From NCBI GenBank assembly GCA_905478855.1, contig CAJQKF010000066.1, positions 1 to 40,128 of the forward strand: 40,128 nucleotides of DNA, read 5' to 3'. Below, in pieces: positions 8,256 through 16,986 of this stretch (the stretch's first letter is position 1; the number at the start of each line of letters is the position of its first letter). This DNA is from an uncultured Gammaproteobacteria bacterium (GTDB lineage Bacteria > Pseudomonadota > Gammaproteobacteria > Arenicellales > CAJQKF01). A model generated the notes under the pieces. That model had not been told where the DNA came from, searched no databases, and saw only the letters and a program-made list of their open reading frames with translations. A program made the position numbers and the translations under genes.

Positions 8256-9431
8256 ATGCGCGACAAGTTCATTATTTCAGGTGGCGGCATCGGTGGATTA
8301 GCCACGGCTCTGGCGCTATCCCTTGCCGGTAAAAAAAGTATTGTACTTGAACAAGCAGCGGAGTTTAACGAAATTGGGGCTGGTATACAGTTAGCGCCAA
8401 ATGCTTTTCACTGCCTAGATTTACTCGGAGTAGGTGAGGCTGCTCGGAGTATTGCGATTTATATTGACCAACTTCGGTTGATGGATGCCACAGATGCGAA
8501 GGAAATTTGCAATATTCCGCTAAAAGAAGATTTTCGTAAGTGGTTTAAAAACCCATATGCAGTTATTCATAGGGCGGATCTTCACGGTATTTTACTTAAA
8601 GCTTGTAGGGCATCCAACTTAATAGAATTACGTGCCTATCATCACGTGATTGGGTATTCTAAAGAGGATGCTGGTGTTTCTGTGCAGGTGAAAAACTCCG
8701 ACAATGTTTGTGGACGGGCCTTGGTTGCTGCAGACGGACTGCATTCAGTTGTCCGAAATACGATGCTAGGAGACGGTGTTCCGAGAATTTCTGGGCATAC
8801 GACCTATCGCTCCGTCATACCAGTGGAACGTATGCCAAAAAACAGTCGATGGAATGCCGCTGCATTATGGGCAGGACCTAAATGCCATATCGTACACTAC
8901 CCCCTGAAGGGCTGGAAATACTTCAATTTGGTGGTTACCTTTCACGATGATGCACAACGAGTGGTTTCAGGTGAATCCGTAAGTGCAGAACAGGTGACTC
9001 GTGGGTTTGATCATATTGCAGAGGAGCCGTTTAATATTGTTCGGCAGGGAATTGACTGGCGTTTGTGGGTGCTTTGTGATCGTGACCCAGTTACCCGGTG
9101 GACAGATGGTCCGGTTGTTTTACTTGGGGATGCGGCACATCCAATGTTGCAGTACTTCGCTCAAGGCGCTTGTATGGCGATGGAAGATGCAGTGTGTCTG
9201 GGAATGATGGTCAAATCTTTCGATAAACCGTCGGAAGCATTTAACCAATATCTTGATCGCCGTATGGTTCGTACTTCCCGAGTTTCGATGTATTCAAGAT
9301 TGATAGGAGATCATATTTATCATCCGTCAGGAGCACAGGCAGCTGTGCGTAATAGTGTAATGTCGGCGTTGAGCCCAGAAGATTGGTATCGAAAACTGAA
9401 CTGGATTTATGGTCCACAGTCGTTTGGGTGA
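8256..9431 (+). CDS. FAD-dependent aromatic monooxygenase (3-hydroxybenzoate 6-hydroxylase / salicylate hydroxylase type)
   Basis: 391 residues, class A flavin monooxygenase. The dinucleotide fold is at the N-terminus with GGGIGG (9-14) and EQ at the end of the second strand; then GAGIQLAPNA, the DGLHSVVR loop, and the FAD-ribityl motif GDAAHPMLQYFAQGACMAMEDA (abbreviated to its key residues G-D-A-A-H-P and E-D-A). The LQYFAQGA segment and the HYPLKGWKYFN strand are typical of 3-hydroxybenzoate 6-hydroxylases and salicylate 1-hydroxylases. Such enzymes use NAD(P)H and O2 to hydroxylate an aromatic acid. No ring-cleavage dioxygenase is present in the window, so the substrate remains open. The ATG at 8256 has GAGG about 8 bases upstream. 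It starts a same-strand run with the ureohydrolase gene 56 bases on. Confidence 0.88.
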   Translation: MRDKFIISGGGIGGLATALALSLAGKKSIVLEQAAEFNEIGAGIQLAPNAFHCLDLLGVGEAARSIAIYIDQLRLMDATDAKEICNIPLKEDFRKWFKNPYAVIHRADLHGILLKACRASNLIELRAYHHVIGYSKEDAGVSVQVKNSDNVCGRALVAADGLHSVVRNTMLGDGVPRISGHTTYRSVIPVERMPKNSRWNAAALWAGPKCHIVHYPLKGWKYFNLVVTFHDDAQRVVSGESVSAEQVTRGFDHIAEEPFNIVRQGIDWRLWVLCDRDPVTRWTDGPVVLLGDAAHPMLQYFAQGACMAMEDAVCLGMMVKSFDKPSEAFNQYLDRRMVRTSRVSMYSRLIGDHIYHPSGAQAAVRNSVMSALSPEDWYRKLNWIYGPQSFG

Positions 9432-9487
9432 GGGTTGGCCTTTCTGAAAATTCTACGTTCTAGCGTAAACATCAGTAGGTATGAATA

Positions 9488-10432
9488 ATGGTAGACAAGC
9501 CAAATATGGGAGCAATGTTCGGTGGCAAATCAAGTGGAGGGTTTCTTGGTGTTGCCGAAGGCCCGTTGGATAAATCGGTTGATATAGCAATACTGGGAGT
9601 GCCAGCGGCTACCCCCTATGCTTCAGTCGGACCATACTGTGCAACTGCTGCCCGACAGGTCCGCTCGGCACAAGTATGGCCGGGTATTTCGAAGCATCAT
9701 GATTTCGATCTTGGTGAAAAGGTTATTCCGGATAATGTAACCGTTGTCGATCTGGGGGACTTGGATTATAGCGAAGTTGATTTTGTCTCTAACCGTCAGA
9801 ATATAACGAATGCGGTTGAAGAGATTCTATCGATTAAAGCAGTTCCTGTTGTTATAGGCGGTGATGACTCTGTACCGATTCCGGTATTTCAGGCATTTAA
9901 GGATTATGGGCCGGTAACAGTGATTCAGTTCGATGCACATATAGACTGGAGAGATAACGTGGATGGAGAACGTTACGGGCTTTCGAGCAACATGCGACGT
10001 GCATCTGAAATGCCTTGGGTAAAGCATATGGTGCAGATTGGTGCGCGGGGGATTGGTAGTGCGAAGCCGTTGGATTTTCAAGATGCAATTGACTGGGGTG
10101 TGCGATTTTTTCCAATGCGGGAATATCGAAAAAGCTCCTTTGAGAAAGTACTAGCCGCTATACCTAACTCTTTACCGGTAATCATTAATTTTGATATTGA
10201 TGTCATGGATCCCACAGTAGTTCCGGGTGTCATAGGACCGGCACCGGGTGGTTTCGACTATTACGGTGCGGTTGAGATTATTGAGAAAATTGCTTCAAAT
10301 CACGAAATTGCTGGATTCAATTTACTGGAATTTATGCCAGATAACGATATTCAGAATCGCAGTGCATTAGTTGCGTCTCGCATTATTACAACGGTTCTGA
10401 ATCTAGTATCTAAGCAAAAAGGTAAACGCTAG
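9488..10432 (+). CDS. Ureohydrolase (arginase/agmatinase fold) of a divergent subfamily
   Basis: 314 residues with the arginase-fold motif order intact. The first motif, normally GGDHS, is GGDDS (124-128), so a manganese-ligand histidine is aspartate 127. The second, DAHxD, is intact as DAHIDWRD (149-156). The downstream loop that usually carries a catalytic histidine (SHG) reads GLSSNMRRASE. The third motif is NFDIDVMDPTVVPG with both aspartates. The family hydrolyses guanidino compounds (arginine, agmatine, guanidinobutyrate, guanidine) to an amine plus urea. Because several linked changes sit in an otherwise well-kept protein, I infer a specialised subfamily with another substrate, not decay; similar GGDDS proteins are commonly labelled agmatinase in proteobacteria, which I regard as unproven. 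Neighbours are a monooxygenase upstream and an aldehyde dehydrogenase downstream. Confidence 0.85.
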   Translation: MVDKPNMGAMFGGKSSGGFLGVAEGPLDKSVDIAILGVPAATPYASVGPYCATAARQVRSAQVWPGISKHHDFDLGEKVIPDNVTVVDLGDLDYSEVDFVSNRQNITNAVEEILSIKAVPVVIGGDDSVPIPVFQAFKDYGPVTVIQFDAHIDWRDNVDGERYGLSSNMRRASEMPWVKHMVQIGARGIGSAKPLDFQDAIDWGVRFFPMREYRKSSFEKVLAAIPNSLPVIINFDIDVMDPTVVPGVIGPAPGGFDYYGAVEIIEKIASNHEIAGFNLLEFMPDNDIQNRSALVASRIITTVLNLVSKQKGKR

Positions 10433-10760
10433 TAGGTTTGCGGAATGAATTGTTTACTATGGAATTTTGTACGAAATTAGCCAGCGCATAGCTGTCATAT
10501 GTTTTTCAACTTAGTGTTGATACAATGGTCTTGAATGTTACGTGTGCATAAAATTATTCATCGAGGAATAGAAGTAATAATCAATAGTAACTCGATGTAT
10601 TATTTTAGGAGAATATCGAGCACTAGTGTCATTTCTCGTGCGTCAGGACAACAGCCGCAACTGATTTTGTAAGCAAGGCATTAGCGTATATACCGCGCTT
10701 GTATTTGCGAAAAATGAAGTCTTTAATTTGTCTTAATGAACTATTATTCAGGAGAGAGTT
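10433..10760. promoter_or_regulatory. Intergenic region upstream of the aldehyde dehydrogenase
   Basis: 328 bases with no gene. It holds a perfect 7-base inverted repeat, CATCGAG (10559-10565) and CTCGATG (10591-10597), an extra ATCGAG at 10615-10620, and next to it the 8-base palindrome CACTAGTG (10621-10628). These could be operator sites for regulation of the aldehyde dehydrogenase and exporter pair, but no regulator gene is adjacent. An AGGAGAG ribosome site sits just before the ATG at 10761. The region suggests that the aldehyde dehydrogenase has its own promoter and is not simply read through from the ureohydrolase. Confidence 0.35.
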
Positions 10761-12272
10761 ATGTCGATGACAGATGTGTTTAAAAGTTTAAGTGGGAAGA
10801 TACTTATCAATGGGCAGTATATTGAGAGTACATCCGGTGAGCGAATACCGATTATAGACCCGTCTAGTGAGTCTACGATTGGGGAAATTGCTGAGACTTC
10901 CATGACGGAAATAGATCAAGCAACAGTAGCGGCTAGTAAAGCTCAAAAAGGCTGGTGGCGTTTAAGCGCACTTGAACGTGCAGAAACTATGCATGATATT
11001 GCCAATGAGTTACATGGGCGGAAAGCTGAGCTAGCTGAGGCACTGACTCGAGAAATGGGAAAACCATATAAAGAATCCGCAGACGAAGTTGATTGGTCGG
11101 TATCCGCTATACGTTACTATGCGGAAATTGGTCGTAGTGATGTGGGTAAGGTAATTGGCAATGCGGTAGAGGGGCATTTTAACTACACGCTGAAGTTACC
11201 CCTTGGTACCGTAGTTTCTATTCAGCCCTTTAACTATCCGATGACTTTGCTTGCTTGGGAAGGCGCTGCAGCGTTAATTTGCGGGAATGCAGTCATTGTA
11301 AAGCCTTCGGAATATACCTCTATTACGACACTTCTCTTTGCGGAAACTTTTAACCGTCATCTCCCCGACGGATTGTTTCAAGTTGTAACCGGAGCAGGTG
11401 CTGCGGGTAAGGCACTGGTCGAACATGCAGACACTCATATGGTGGCGTTTACAGGTAGTGTTCCAACCGGTCGCGCGATCGCTGCTACATGCGGCAATTT
11501 GATGAAGCCGACGCTGATAGAAACATCGGGTAATGATCCTTTTATAGTAATGCCAAGTGCGCCGTTGGATGTCGCGGCGCGGGCCGCCGCTTTTTCAGCT
11601 TATATGAACTGCGGGCAGATTTGCGTATCCGCAGAACGGTTTTTCGTGCATAAAGATATTCATGATGAATTTATCGAACTGCTTGCAGAACACGTGAAAG
11701 CTATTCGTATAGGTAATGGACTGGGTAAGGTTGAAATGGGTCCAATGGTCAGTGAAAAGGAACGGGGTCGCTATGAGCGTGTTATTCAAAGGGCTATAGA
11801 GCAGGGTGCAAAAGTACGAACCGGCGGGGGACGTCCGGATGATTTGGAAAAAGGTTGGTTTGTCGAGCCGACGATACTGCAGGACTGCACTGTGGAAATG
11901 GATATATTTCAGAACGAGAGTTTTGGTCCCGTGGCTCCAATATGTAAAGTGAGTAGTTTTGAGCAAGCTATGGAACTAGCAAATGACTCCAAATTCGGCT
12001 TGGGTGCTTGTTTGTATACAACTAATATGAGCGAAACCATGACGGCTGCTAACGAGCTACAAGGTGGCATGGTTTGGGTTAATGCGCCATTATTGGATAA
12101 CGACGGAGGCCCGTTCGGGGGAACGAAAATGAGTGGTATGGGCCGTCAGCTTGGCGCTGAAGGCCTTGAGACATTCCGACAAACTAAGTTCGTTTGGATA
12201 GATCCACATTGTGGTACACAAGATTTCTGGTGGTTTCCGTATGATGACAAAGAGGCATATAAGGGCACGTGA
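10761..12272 (+). CDS. NAD(P)+-dependent aldehyde dehydrogenase
   Basis: 503 residues, full-length ALDH superfamily. Catalytic and cofactor residues are all present: asparagine 158 in QPFNYP, lysine 181 in IVKPSEY, the FTGSVPTG loop (230-237), general base glutamate 254 in IETSGNDP, and nucleophile cysteine 288 in NCGQICVSAERF. It oxidises an aldehyde to the carboxylic acid in the cytoplasm. The C-terminus is unusual in ending with a DFWWFPYDD aromatic tail, which I recognise from a subset of ALDHs but cannot link to a substrate. A strong AGGAGAG ribosome site precedes the ATG. Its stop codon overlaps the GTG start of the EamA exporter by four bases, so the two are translationally coupled; an aldehyde or acid handled here may be what the transporter moves. 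Confidence 0.95.
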   Translation: MSMTDVFKSLSGKILINGQYIESTSGERIPIIDPSSESTIGEIAETSMTEIDQATVAASKAQKGWWRLSALERAETMHDIANELHGRKAELAEALTREMGKPYKESADEVDWSVSAIRYYAEIGRSDVGKVIGNAVEGHFNYTLKLPLGTVVSIQPFNYPMTLLAWEGAAALICGNAVIVKPSEYTSITTLLFAETFNRHLPDGLFQVVTGAGAAGKALVEHADTHMVAFTGSVPTGRAIAATCGNLMKPTLIETSGNDPFIVMPSAPLDVAARAAAFSAYMNCGQICVSAERFFVHKDIHDEFIELLAEHVKAIRIGNGLGKVEMGPMVSEKERGRYERVIQRAIEQGAKVRTGGGRPDDLEKGWFVEPTILQDCTVEMDIFQNESFGPVAPICKVSSFEQAMELANDSKFGLGACLYTTNMSETMTAANELQGGMVWVNAPLLDNDGGPFGGTKMSGMGRQLGAEGLETFRQTKFVWIDPHCGTQDFWWFPYDDKEAYKGT

Positions 12273-13177
12273 ACTCAAGTAGAGGACTGAAAAAATTTGA
12301 GTCTTCTATCGTTAACGCGGATGTAAAGTTTTTCACAGGTGCTGTGTGGATGATCAGCGCCGGATTACTATTTGTCGCTGTAGCAGTCATCGTGCGTCAC
12401 CTGAGTTCTTCAATGCCCTCGGTGCAGGCTGCGTTTATTCGATATGCTTTTGGACTAATAATTCTGTTACCAGTACTACTTCGCATGCAGTGGAGAAATA
12501 TTGGGTCGAAAAGCTATGCTATTTATATTGTCAGAGGAACGATCCATGCTGGCGCCGTTATATTGTGGTTTTTCGCCATGTCTCGCATTTCAATAGCTGA
12601 GGTAACGGCGATAGGTTATACCGCTCCAATATTTACTACGTTGGGTGCGGTTATCTTTTTTAACGAAACAATTCGCATTCGTAGAGTTTTGGCGATCGCA
12701 TTTGGGTTCATTGGTGTGCTAATCATTATACGACCTGGTTTTAATCAAGTAAGTGTTGGCTCACTGGCGCAATTGCTAGCTGCACCATGTTTTGCTGGTT
12801 CGTTTCTTTTGGCTAAGCAGCTTACTAAGTCTCACGCGCCTGGTGATATATTGGCACTTTTATCCGTAGGTTGTACCATGGCGCTTTTGCCCGGTGCATT
12901 ATTAGTTTGGGTAACGCCGAGTGGTACTGAGCTTATATGGCTTATGTTGGTTGCTGTGTTTGCTACAGTGGGACATTATGCGCTAACCCGAGCAATAGCT
13001 TGTGCACCGTTGTCGTTAACCCAGCCTTTCTCGTTTCTGCAGTTATTATGGGCCGTGATATTTGGCTATATCTTCTTTGGTGACGTTCCCGATACTTGGG
13101 TTATTGCTGGAGGTTTACTAATACTAGGATCTGTTACTTATATGTCACACCGCGAGTCAAAGGCTATTTCCAAATAG
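12269..13177 (+). CDS. EamA/DMT-family permease coupled to the aldehyde dehydrogenase
   Basis: 302 residues, about ten hydrophobic helices in two EamA repeats. Recognisable family segments are SMPSVQAAFIRYAFG in helix 2, AEVTAIGYTAPIFTTLGAVIFF in the first repeat, and LTQPFSFLQLLWAVIFGYIFFG with GGLLILGSVTY in the second. The start is a GTG inside the GTGA overlap with the preceding stop codon, a classic coupled arrangement. The family exports or imports small metabolites; direction and substrate are not visible. It is a different DMT subgroup from the permease at 4020-4868. The gene converges on cinA, whose end is 66 bases away. Confidence 0.88.
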   Translation: MNSSRGLKKFESSIVNADVKFFTGAVWMISAGLLFVAVAVIVRHLSSSMPSVQAAFIRYAFGLIILLPVLLRMQWRNIGSKSYAIYIVRGTIHAGAVILWFFAMSRISIAEVTAIGYTAPIFTTLGAVIFFNETIRIRRVLAIAFGFIGVLIIIRPGFNQVSVGSLAQLLAAPCFAGSFLLAKQLTKSHAPGDILALLSVGCTMALLPGALLVWVTPSGTELIWLMLVAVFATVGHYALTRAIACAPLSLTQPFSFLQLLWAVIFGYIFFGDVPDTWVIAGGLLILGSVTYMSHRESKAISK

Positions 13178-13243
13178 GTAGCCGTTTCTTTCGGTAACTC
13201 TCAAATTTAATCGAATGCAGATATAGGCCATATATGTGGCATG

Positions 13244-14509
13244 TTAGTGCTGTTCGAAATCGATACGTTCATAAACCGGTAAGTTCAACAGGTATCGGCG
13301 TAAGCAATCAAGTGCTAATTCAATTGCTGCAGTTTTCGTCCAACCTACTCTACCGGGTAATGTGCCTTCTCGCATGTGGACCCCGGTTTTATTTCCTATA
13401 GCGATGCTAATGTTTGCTGATTCGTTTGATTTCTGGTTATGTTCCAGATGGACCATTAGTCCTATAGAACACTGCGCGGATTCGCACAACTGATGAACTG
13501 TTTCTACAACGGGCTGATTTGTAGCTATACCGGTATTGTTACTGGCATCTAACATGGCACATAGTTCATCGTAGTTCGTTGCTGCGTACCCCCGTGTAAT
13601 GTTGTTATTTGAACTACAACCCAAGAGTCTAGATAGTACGCCACCTGCTGTTCCGGTTTCTGCAATGGCTAATAGTGCGTTACTTTTAGCGAGTGCCTGA
13701 ATAATGACTCCCTCTAGTGTTTCGTTGTCTTCGGCGACAACAAAATTTCCCAGTTTCTCGCGAACAGCGTTTGTCAGTGGCTCAAGTTTCTTCTTGAGAG
13801 TATCTTGGTTAGTATCACTTATTGTCAGTTTTGTTTCTAACTGGGGGAAGTGAGATTGGAATCCGAGCTTTACGTCCCGCTGCGGTGCCATCTTCTCAAT
13901 GTCTGCTAGTAATCTGTCAGCACGAGATTCTCCAATTCCAAAGCTGTGAAATCGCTTGACCTGAGTATAAATAGTGTTGCCTCGCATGGCTTGTAGTCGC
14001 GGCAGTATTTCGTCTTCGACCATCAGTTTGAACTCCCGAGGTACACCGGGGGTGAAAAAGAATCGTGCGCTATTTATATTAAGGGCGAAACCGCATGCAG
14101 TACCAATCGGGTTGTCAATCAACTCGGAACCCGCAGGTAACATAGCCTGTTTCTGGTTGTTTGTCGGCATTACTCGGCCGTTCTTATGGTACCAAGATTC
14201 GATTTCTCCTAACCAGTAATGATTGAGTTCTAAAGGCTGGTTAGCTGCCTGGGCCGCAATTACCTGAGTTAGATCGTCTACTGTCGGCCCGAGTCCTCCG
14301 TTTACAATAACGGCGTCCGCGCGTTCGGAAGCTTGTCTAAAAGCAGTTAACAAACTGCCTGAATCGTCGCCAACCGTGGTTCCCCAATAGGTTTGAAAAC
14401 CATGCTCAGTTAGCCTTTGTGCTAAATGACTGTAGTTGGTATTAACTGTTTTTCCAGTAAGTATTTCATCACCAGTGCATAGAATTTCGATTTTCAATAG
14501 ATTGTCCAA
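13244..14509 (-). CDS. cinA: CinA family protein with atypical PncC domain
   Basis: 421 residues, usual CinA length. Residues about 5-170 form the MoaB/MogA-like domain with EILCTGDEILTG, VNGGLGPTVDDLT and the FFTPGVPREFK segment; the middle part is the KH-like linker. Residues about 265-415 align with the PncC nicotinamide-mononucleotide amidase domain, but the signature normally read AESCTGG is AETGTAGG, so the catalytic-site serine is threonine and the cysteine glycine, and the following FRGG/AYSN strand is also altered (ITRGYAATNYDEL). CinA usually salvages pyridine nucleotides (ADP-ribose pyrophosphatase and NMN deamidase). I infer an intact N-terminal enzyme and a doubtful amidase. The annotated start is TTG at 14509; a TTG at 14497 gives an N-terminus closer to the family. 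Confidence 0.9.
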   Translation of the reverse strand: MDNLLKIEILCTGDEILTGKTVNTNYSHLAQRLTEHGFQTYWGTTVGDDSGSLLTAFRQASERADAVIVNGGLGPTVDDLTQVIAAQAANQPLELNHYWLGEIESWYHKNGRVMPTNNQKQAMLPAGSELIDNPIGTACGFALNINSARFFFTPGVPREFKLMVEDEILPRLQAMRGNTIYTQVKRFHSFGIGESRADRLLADIEKMAPQRDVKLGFQSHFPQLETKLTISDTNQDTLKKKLEPLTNAVREKLGNFVVAEDNETLEGVIIQALAKSNALLAIAETGTAGGVLSRLLGCSSNNNITRGYAATNYDELCAMLDASNNTGIATNQPVVETVHQLCESAQCSIGLMVHLEHNQKSNESANISIAIGNKTGVHMREGTLPGRVGWTKTAAIELALDCLRRYLLNLPVYERIDFEQH

Positions 14510-14670
14510 GAAAATAGGAGGTAGATTGGCTGTATTGTTGCGAGTCGAATTAGTAAAGTCAATTACGCTTCGACTATATGCGTCAGCTTTTTAAAAACAG
14601 CATAACTGACGTATATTTTTGTGCTGTAATACAGTGGATATAACAGTCTTTTTCGAGAATGAGGTTTTTA

Positions 14671-15678
14671 ATGAAAGCATGGGAAATCCAATCGCCAGGC
14701 GGTATCGATTCGTTGGCGATAACTGAGCATCCGACGCCCAAGCCAGATTTTGGGCAGGTGTGTGTTCGAATAATGGCTTCATCAATAAATAATCGGGATT
14801 TAAGTACGATCTTAAACCCCCAGGTACGCAATGTACCGTGGGGAAGAGTGCCAAACTCAGACGCTGCTGGTGAAGTAGTGTCTGTTGGTGAAGGCGTATC
14901 TAGATTTGGCGTTGGCGACCGAGTTGCCGGTTGCTTCTTCGGGGATTGGACGAGCGGTCCGATCTCGTCACAAATAATGTCCTCTGCATTAGGCGGCCCA
15001 CAGGATGGTGTATTAGCTGAAGAAGTTGTATTTTTTGAATCGGGCTTGGTTATGATCCCCGATTACTTATCGTGGCAGCAGGCCGCCACATTGCCGTGTG
15101 CTGCGTTGACAGCTTGGCGCGCTCTTGTCGAAAGTGGCGGAGTAAAGGCAGGAGATAACGTATTATTACTTGGGACCGGTGGAGTTTCTTTGTTTGCACT
15201 GCAATTCGCAAAAATGCATGGCGCTCGTGTAATTTTAACGTCTTCCAGTGATGAGAAACTCCAGAAAGCTTCTGCTTTAGGTGCAGATCAAGTAATTAAT
15301 TATCGAAAGGAACCACACTGGAATGAGGCTGTGCTTGAACATACCCGTGGGCTCGGAGTTGATCATGTTGTAGAGGTTGGTGGCTCAGGAACTTTAGCAA
15401 AGTCTATAGACTCAACCCGGGTTGGTGGGCACATAGCGTTCATTGGAGTGTTAGACACCTCAGAGTTAGATATTACTGGATTAATGCGAAAATCTATTCG
15501 TTTGCAGGGTATGTATGTCGGGTCAAGAAGTTTATTTTTAGAAATGAATAATGCATTAGATTTTCACAAAATTAGTCCAGTTATTGACAGAACCTTTACG
15601 TTTGATCAAGCTCCAGCCGCTTATCAATACATGCAGCAAGCGCGTCATTTTGGGAAAATAGTAATTTCTATGGAATAA
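14671..15678 (+). CDS. Zinc-free MDR-family NAD(P)-dependent oxidoreductase
   Basis: 335 residues from the ATG at 14671. I prefer it to the ATG twelve bases earlier because GAGG lies six bases before it and the protein then begins MKAWE as in relatives. GroES-like domain first, then a Rossmann domain with LLLGTGGVSLFALQFAK (GTGGVS near 168-173) and TSSSDEKLQKASALGADQVINY. The zinc-binding cysteine and histidine of true alcohol dehydrogenases are missing (the loop reads NNRDL), so it resembles quinone oxidoreductase-type members that reduce C=C or carbonyl groups with NADPH. A 9-base inverted repeat with one wobble (around 14579-14587 and 14606-14613) lies upstream and could be an operator. 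No substrate can be assigned. Confidence 0.88.
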   Translation: MKAWEIQSPGGIDSLAITEHPTPKPDFGQVCVRIMASSINNRDLSTILNPQVRNVPWGRVPNSDAAGEVVSVGEGVSRFGVGDRVAGCFFGDWTSGPISSQIMSSALGGPQDGVLAEEVVFFESGLVMIPDYLSWQQAATLPCAALTAWRALVESGGVKAGDNVLLLGTGGVSLFALQFAKMHGARVILTSSSDEKLQKASALGADQVINYRKEPHWNEAVLEHTRGLGVDHVVEVGGSGTLAKSIDSTRVGGHIAFIGVLDTSELDITGLMRKSIRLQGMYVGSRSLFLEMNNALDFHKISPVIDRTFTFDQAPAAYQYMQQARHFGKIVISME

Positions 15679-15713
15679 TTTGTGAGCCGATGATCTCTGT
15701 CTTTAAATTGCAT

Positions 15714-16822
15714 TTATCGGAGTGTTAGTCTTTTATAAAGTGCAGATCCGAGATGATGAAGCCAGAGTAGAGGTATCCACACTTTGCCTTTGTTGGGATA
15801 TTTTGAGAGCAAGTATTCGAAATCTGGAAATACATGTTCGATAATGAGTTTGTATTTAGCTGTCCACCCCGGTAATAACTTTAAGTCATCGATTATTAGA
15901 CCGAGTTGACTTTTCCTGAATCGGTTTGTTTTTTGTGCGGTAGCCGCGTGTTGGGATAGTGAACTCAATATAGAGCTAGGAATTATAGTGTGAAACAGCT
16001 CTTGAGTCCTTTCGAATCCATCAAGACAGACAGTGGAGAGATCTTTCTTGTTTGCTAGTTCTGTAAAAAGTTCTAACTCTCGTGTTGGCATATTTAGAAT
16101 AAGCAAATGAATATCGTAAATCCATTTCAGCATGTTTTTATCATGGTTGGAATTTCCTAATCGATGCATACATGCAAGTAAGAGGGCGTATTGTGGATTT
16201 AGAACAAGCGCTCGTGGCGGCGTTGAGAGTGGAATGGAATTGAGCAAAGCTTCCTGATAATTTATGGTCTGGGCGAATTGTGGAGCATTTGAGATTCGCC
16301 AGTGAATATCAAATGATACGTATATCGAGTGACCAGGGTGGAAGTGACAGAAAACTGATGGCTTCGATAGGTCGAGCGTCCAAGGGAATAGCCTTGTTTT
16401 GATAATAATTTTCGTGTTTTTTCAATATCATTTAAATTGATAAATAGATCACAATCGGTTCGCTCTCTCAATTCTGCCTGGGGATAATGTGTTTGTGAAA
16501 TTCCTGCACCTTTTAACAGAATTGGATTAATATCTACATTTTTTAATTCAGTCAGAACGCGAGCTTCTTCTGTCTGTCGTAACATATTGACGAGACTTTG
16601 AATTTTATATTCATTATTTAAACTGTTTTTAAATTTCGTAGCGGCATTTCCTTCACATGGTAAGTGTTCGATTTTTTTATATATTATTGCGCTCACACCC
16701 TGTGACTTGCAGACACTTATTAGTTGGTCACATTCAGCATTGGATAGCTGTATACCTTCAGGTGCGTCATCGCGTAATACACGAGTTAGGAAATTCAAGT
16801 GATTTGTTATTTTAAGATTCAA
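15714..16822 (-). pseudogene. Frameshifted nucleotidyltransferase-family protein (PF14907 type)
   Basis: Two minus-strand frames together encode one protein. The first (16822 down to about 16355) carries the family's LLKGAGISQTHYP and RERTDCDLFI segments, the latter being the metal-binding aspartates. The second frame, read back from the apparent 16247 start, continues into FHPGHSIYVSFDIHW, RISNAPQF and then NPQYALLLACMHRL and WIYDIHLL, which is the expected order in uncharacterised nucleotidyltransferases. The frames join at the AAAA run at 16351-16354 (TTTTCTG on the coding strand), where one missing base would restore a protein of about 365 residues. Relatives usually sit beside polysaccharide or lasso-peptide maturation genes; here only a small glycosyltransferase lies within 5 kb. 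Either a recent pseudogene or a sequencing error in a homopolymer. Confidence 0.8.
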
Positions 16823-16986
16823 TCTGGATTTATGCGTAGGTGTTGGAGATTGATATGTATGCGAGATTTTTTTTCAATTTACATGCTGATAATTTAATTT
16901 ATTTTTGTGCCCTTAGGTAGTTCGAGTTTTTCATATTATATTTTTAATAGGCTACGTTTTGTCAGATTTGAAATGTTGCTCTTTAT

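Noticed and set aside
13200-13240. GCCATATATGTGGC near-palindrome between the permease and cinA ends
   Set aside because: Four-base stem only and no T-run; not a convincing terminator.
14516-14594. Perfect AGGAGG at 14516-14521 followed by a TTG mini-frame of 22 codons
   Set aside because: Attractive ribosome site, but TTG start, tiny product and no supporting context; probably chance in the promoter region of the MDR gene.
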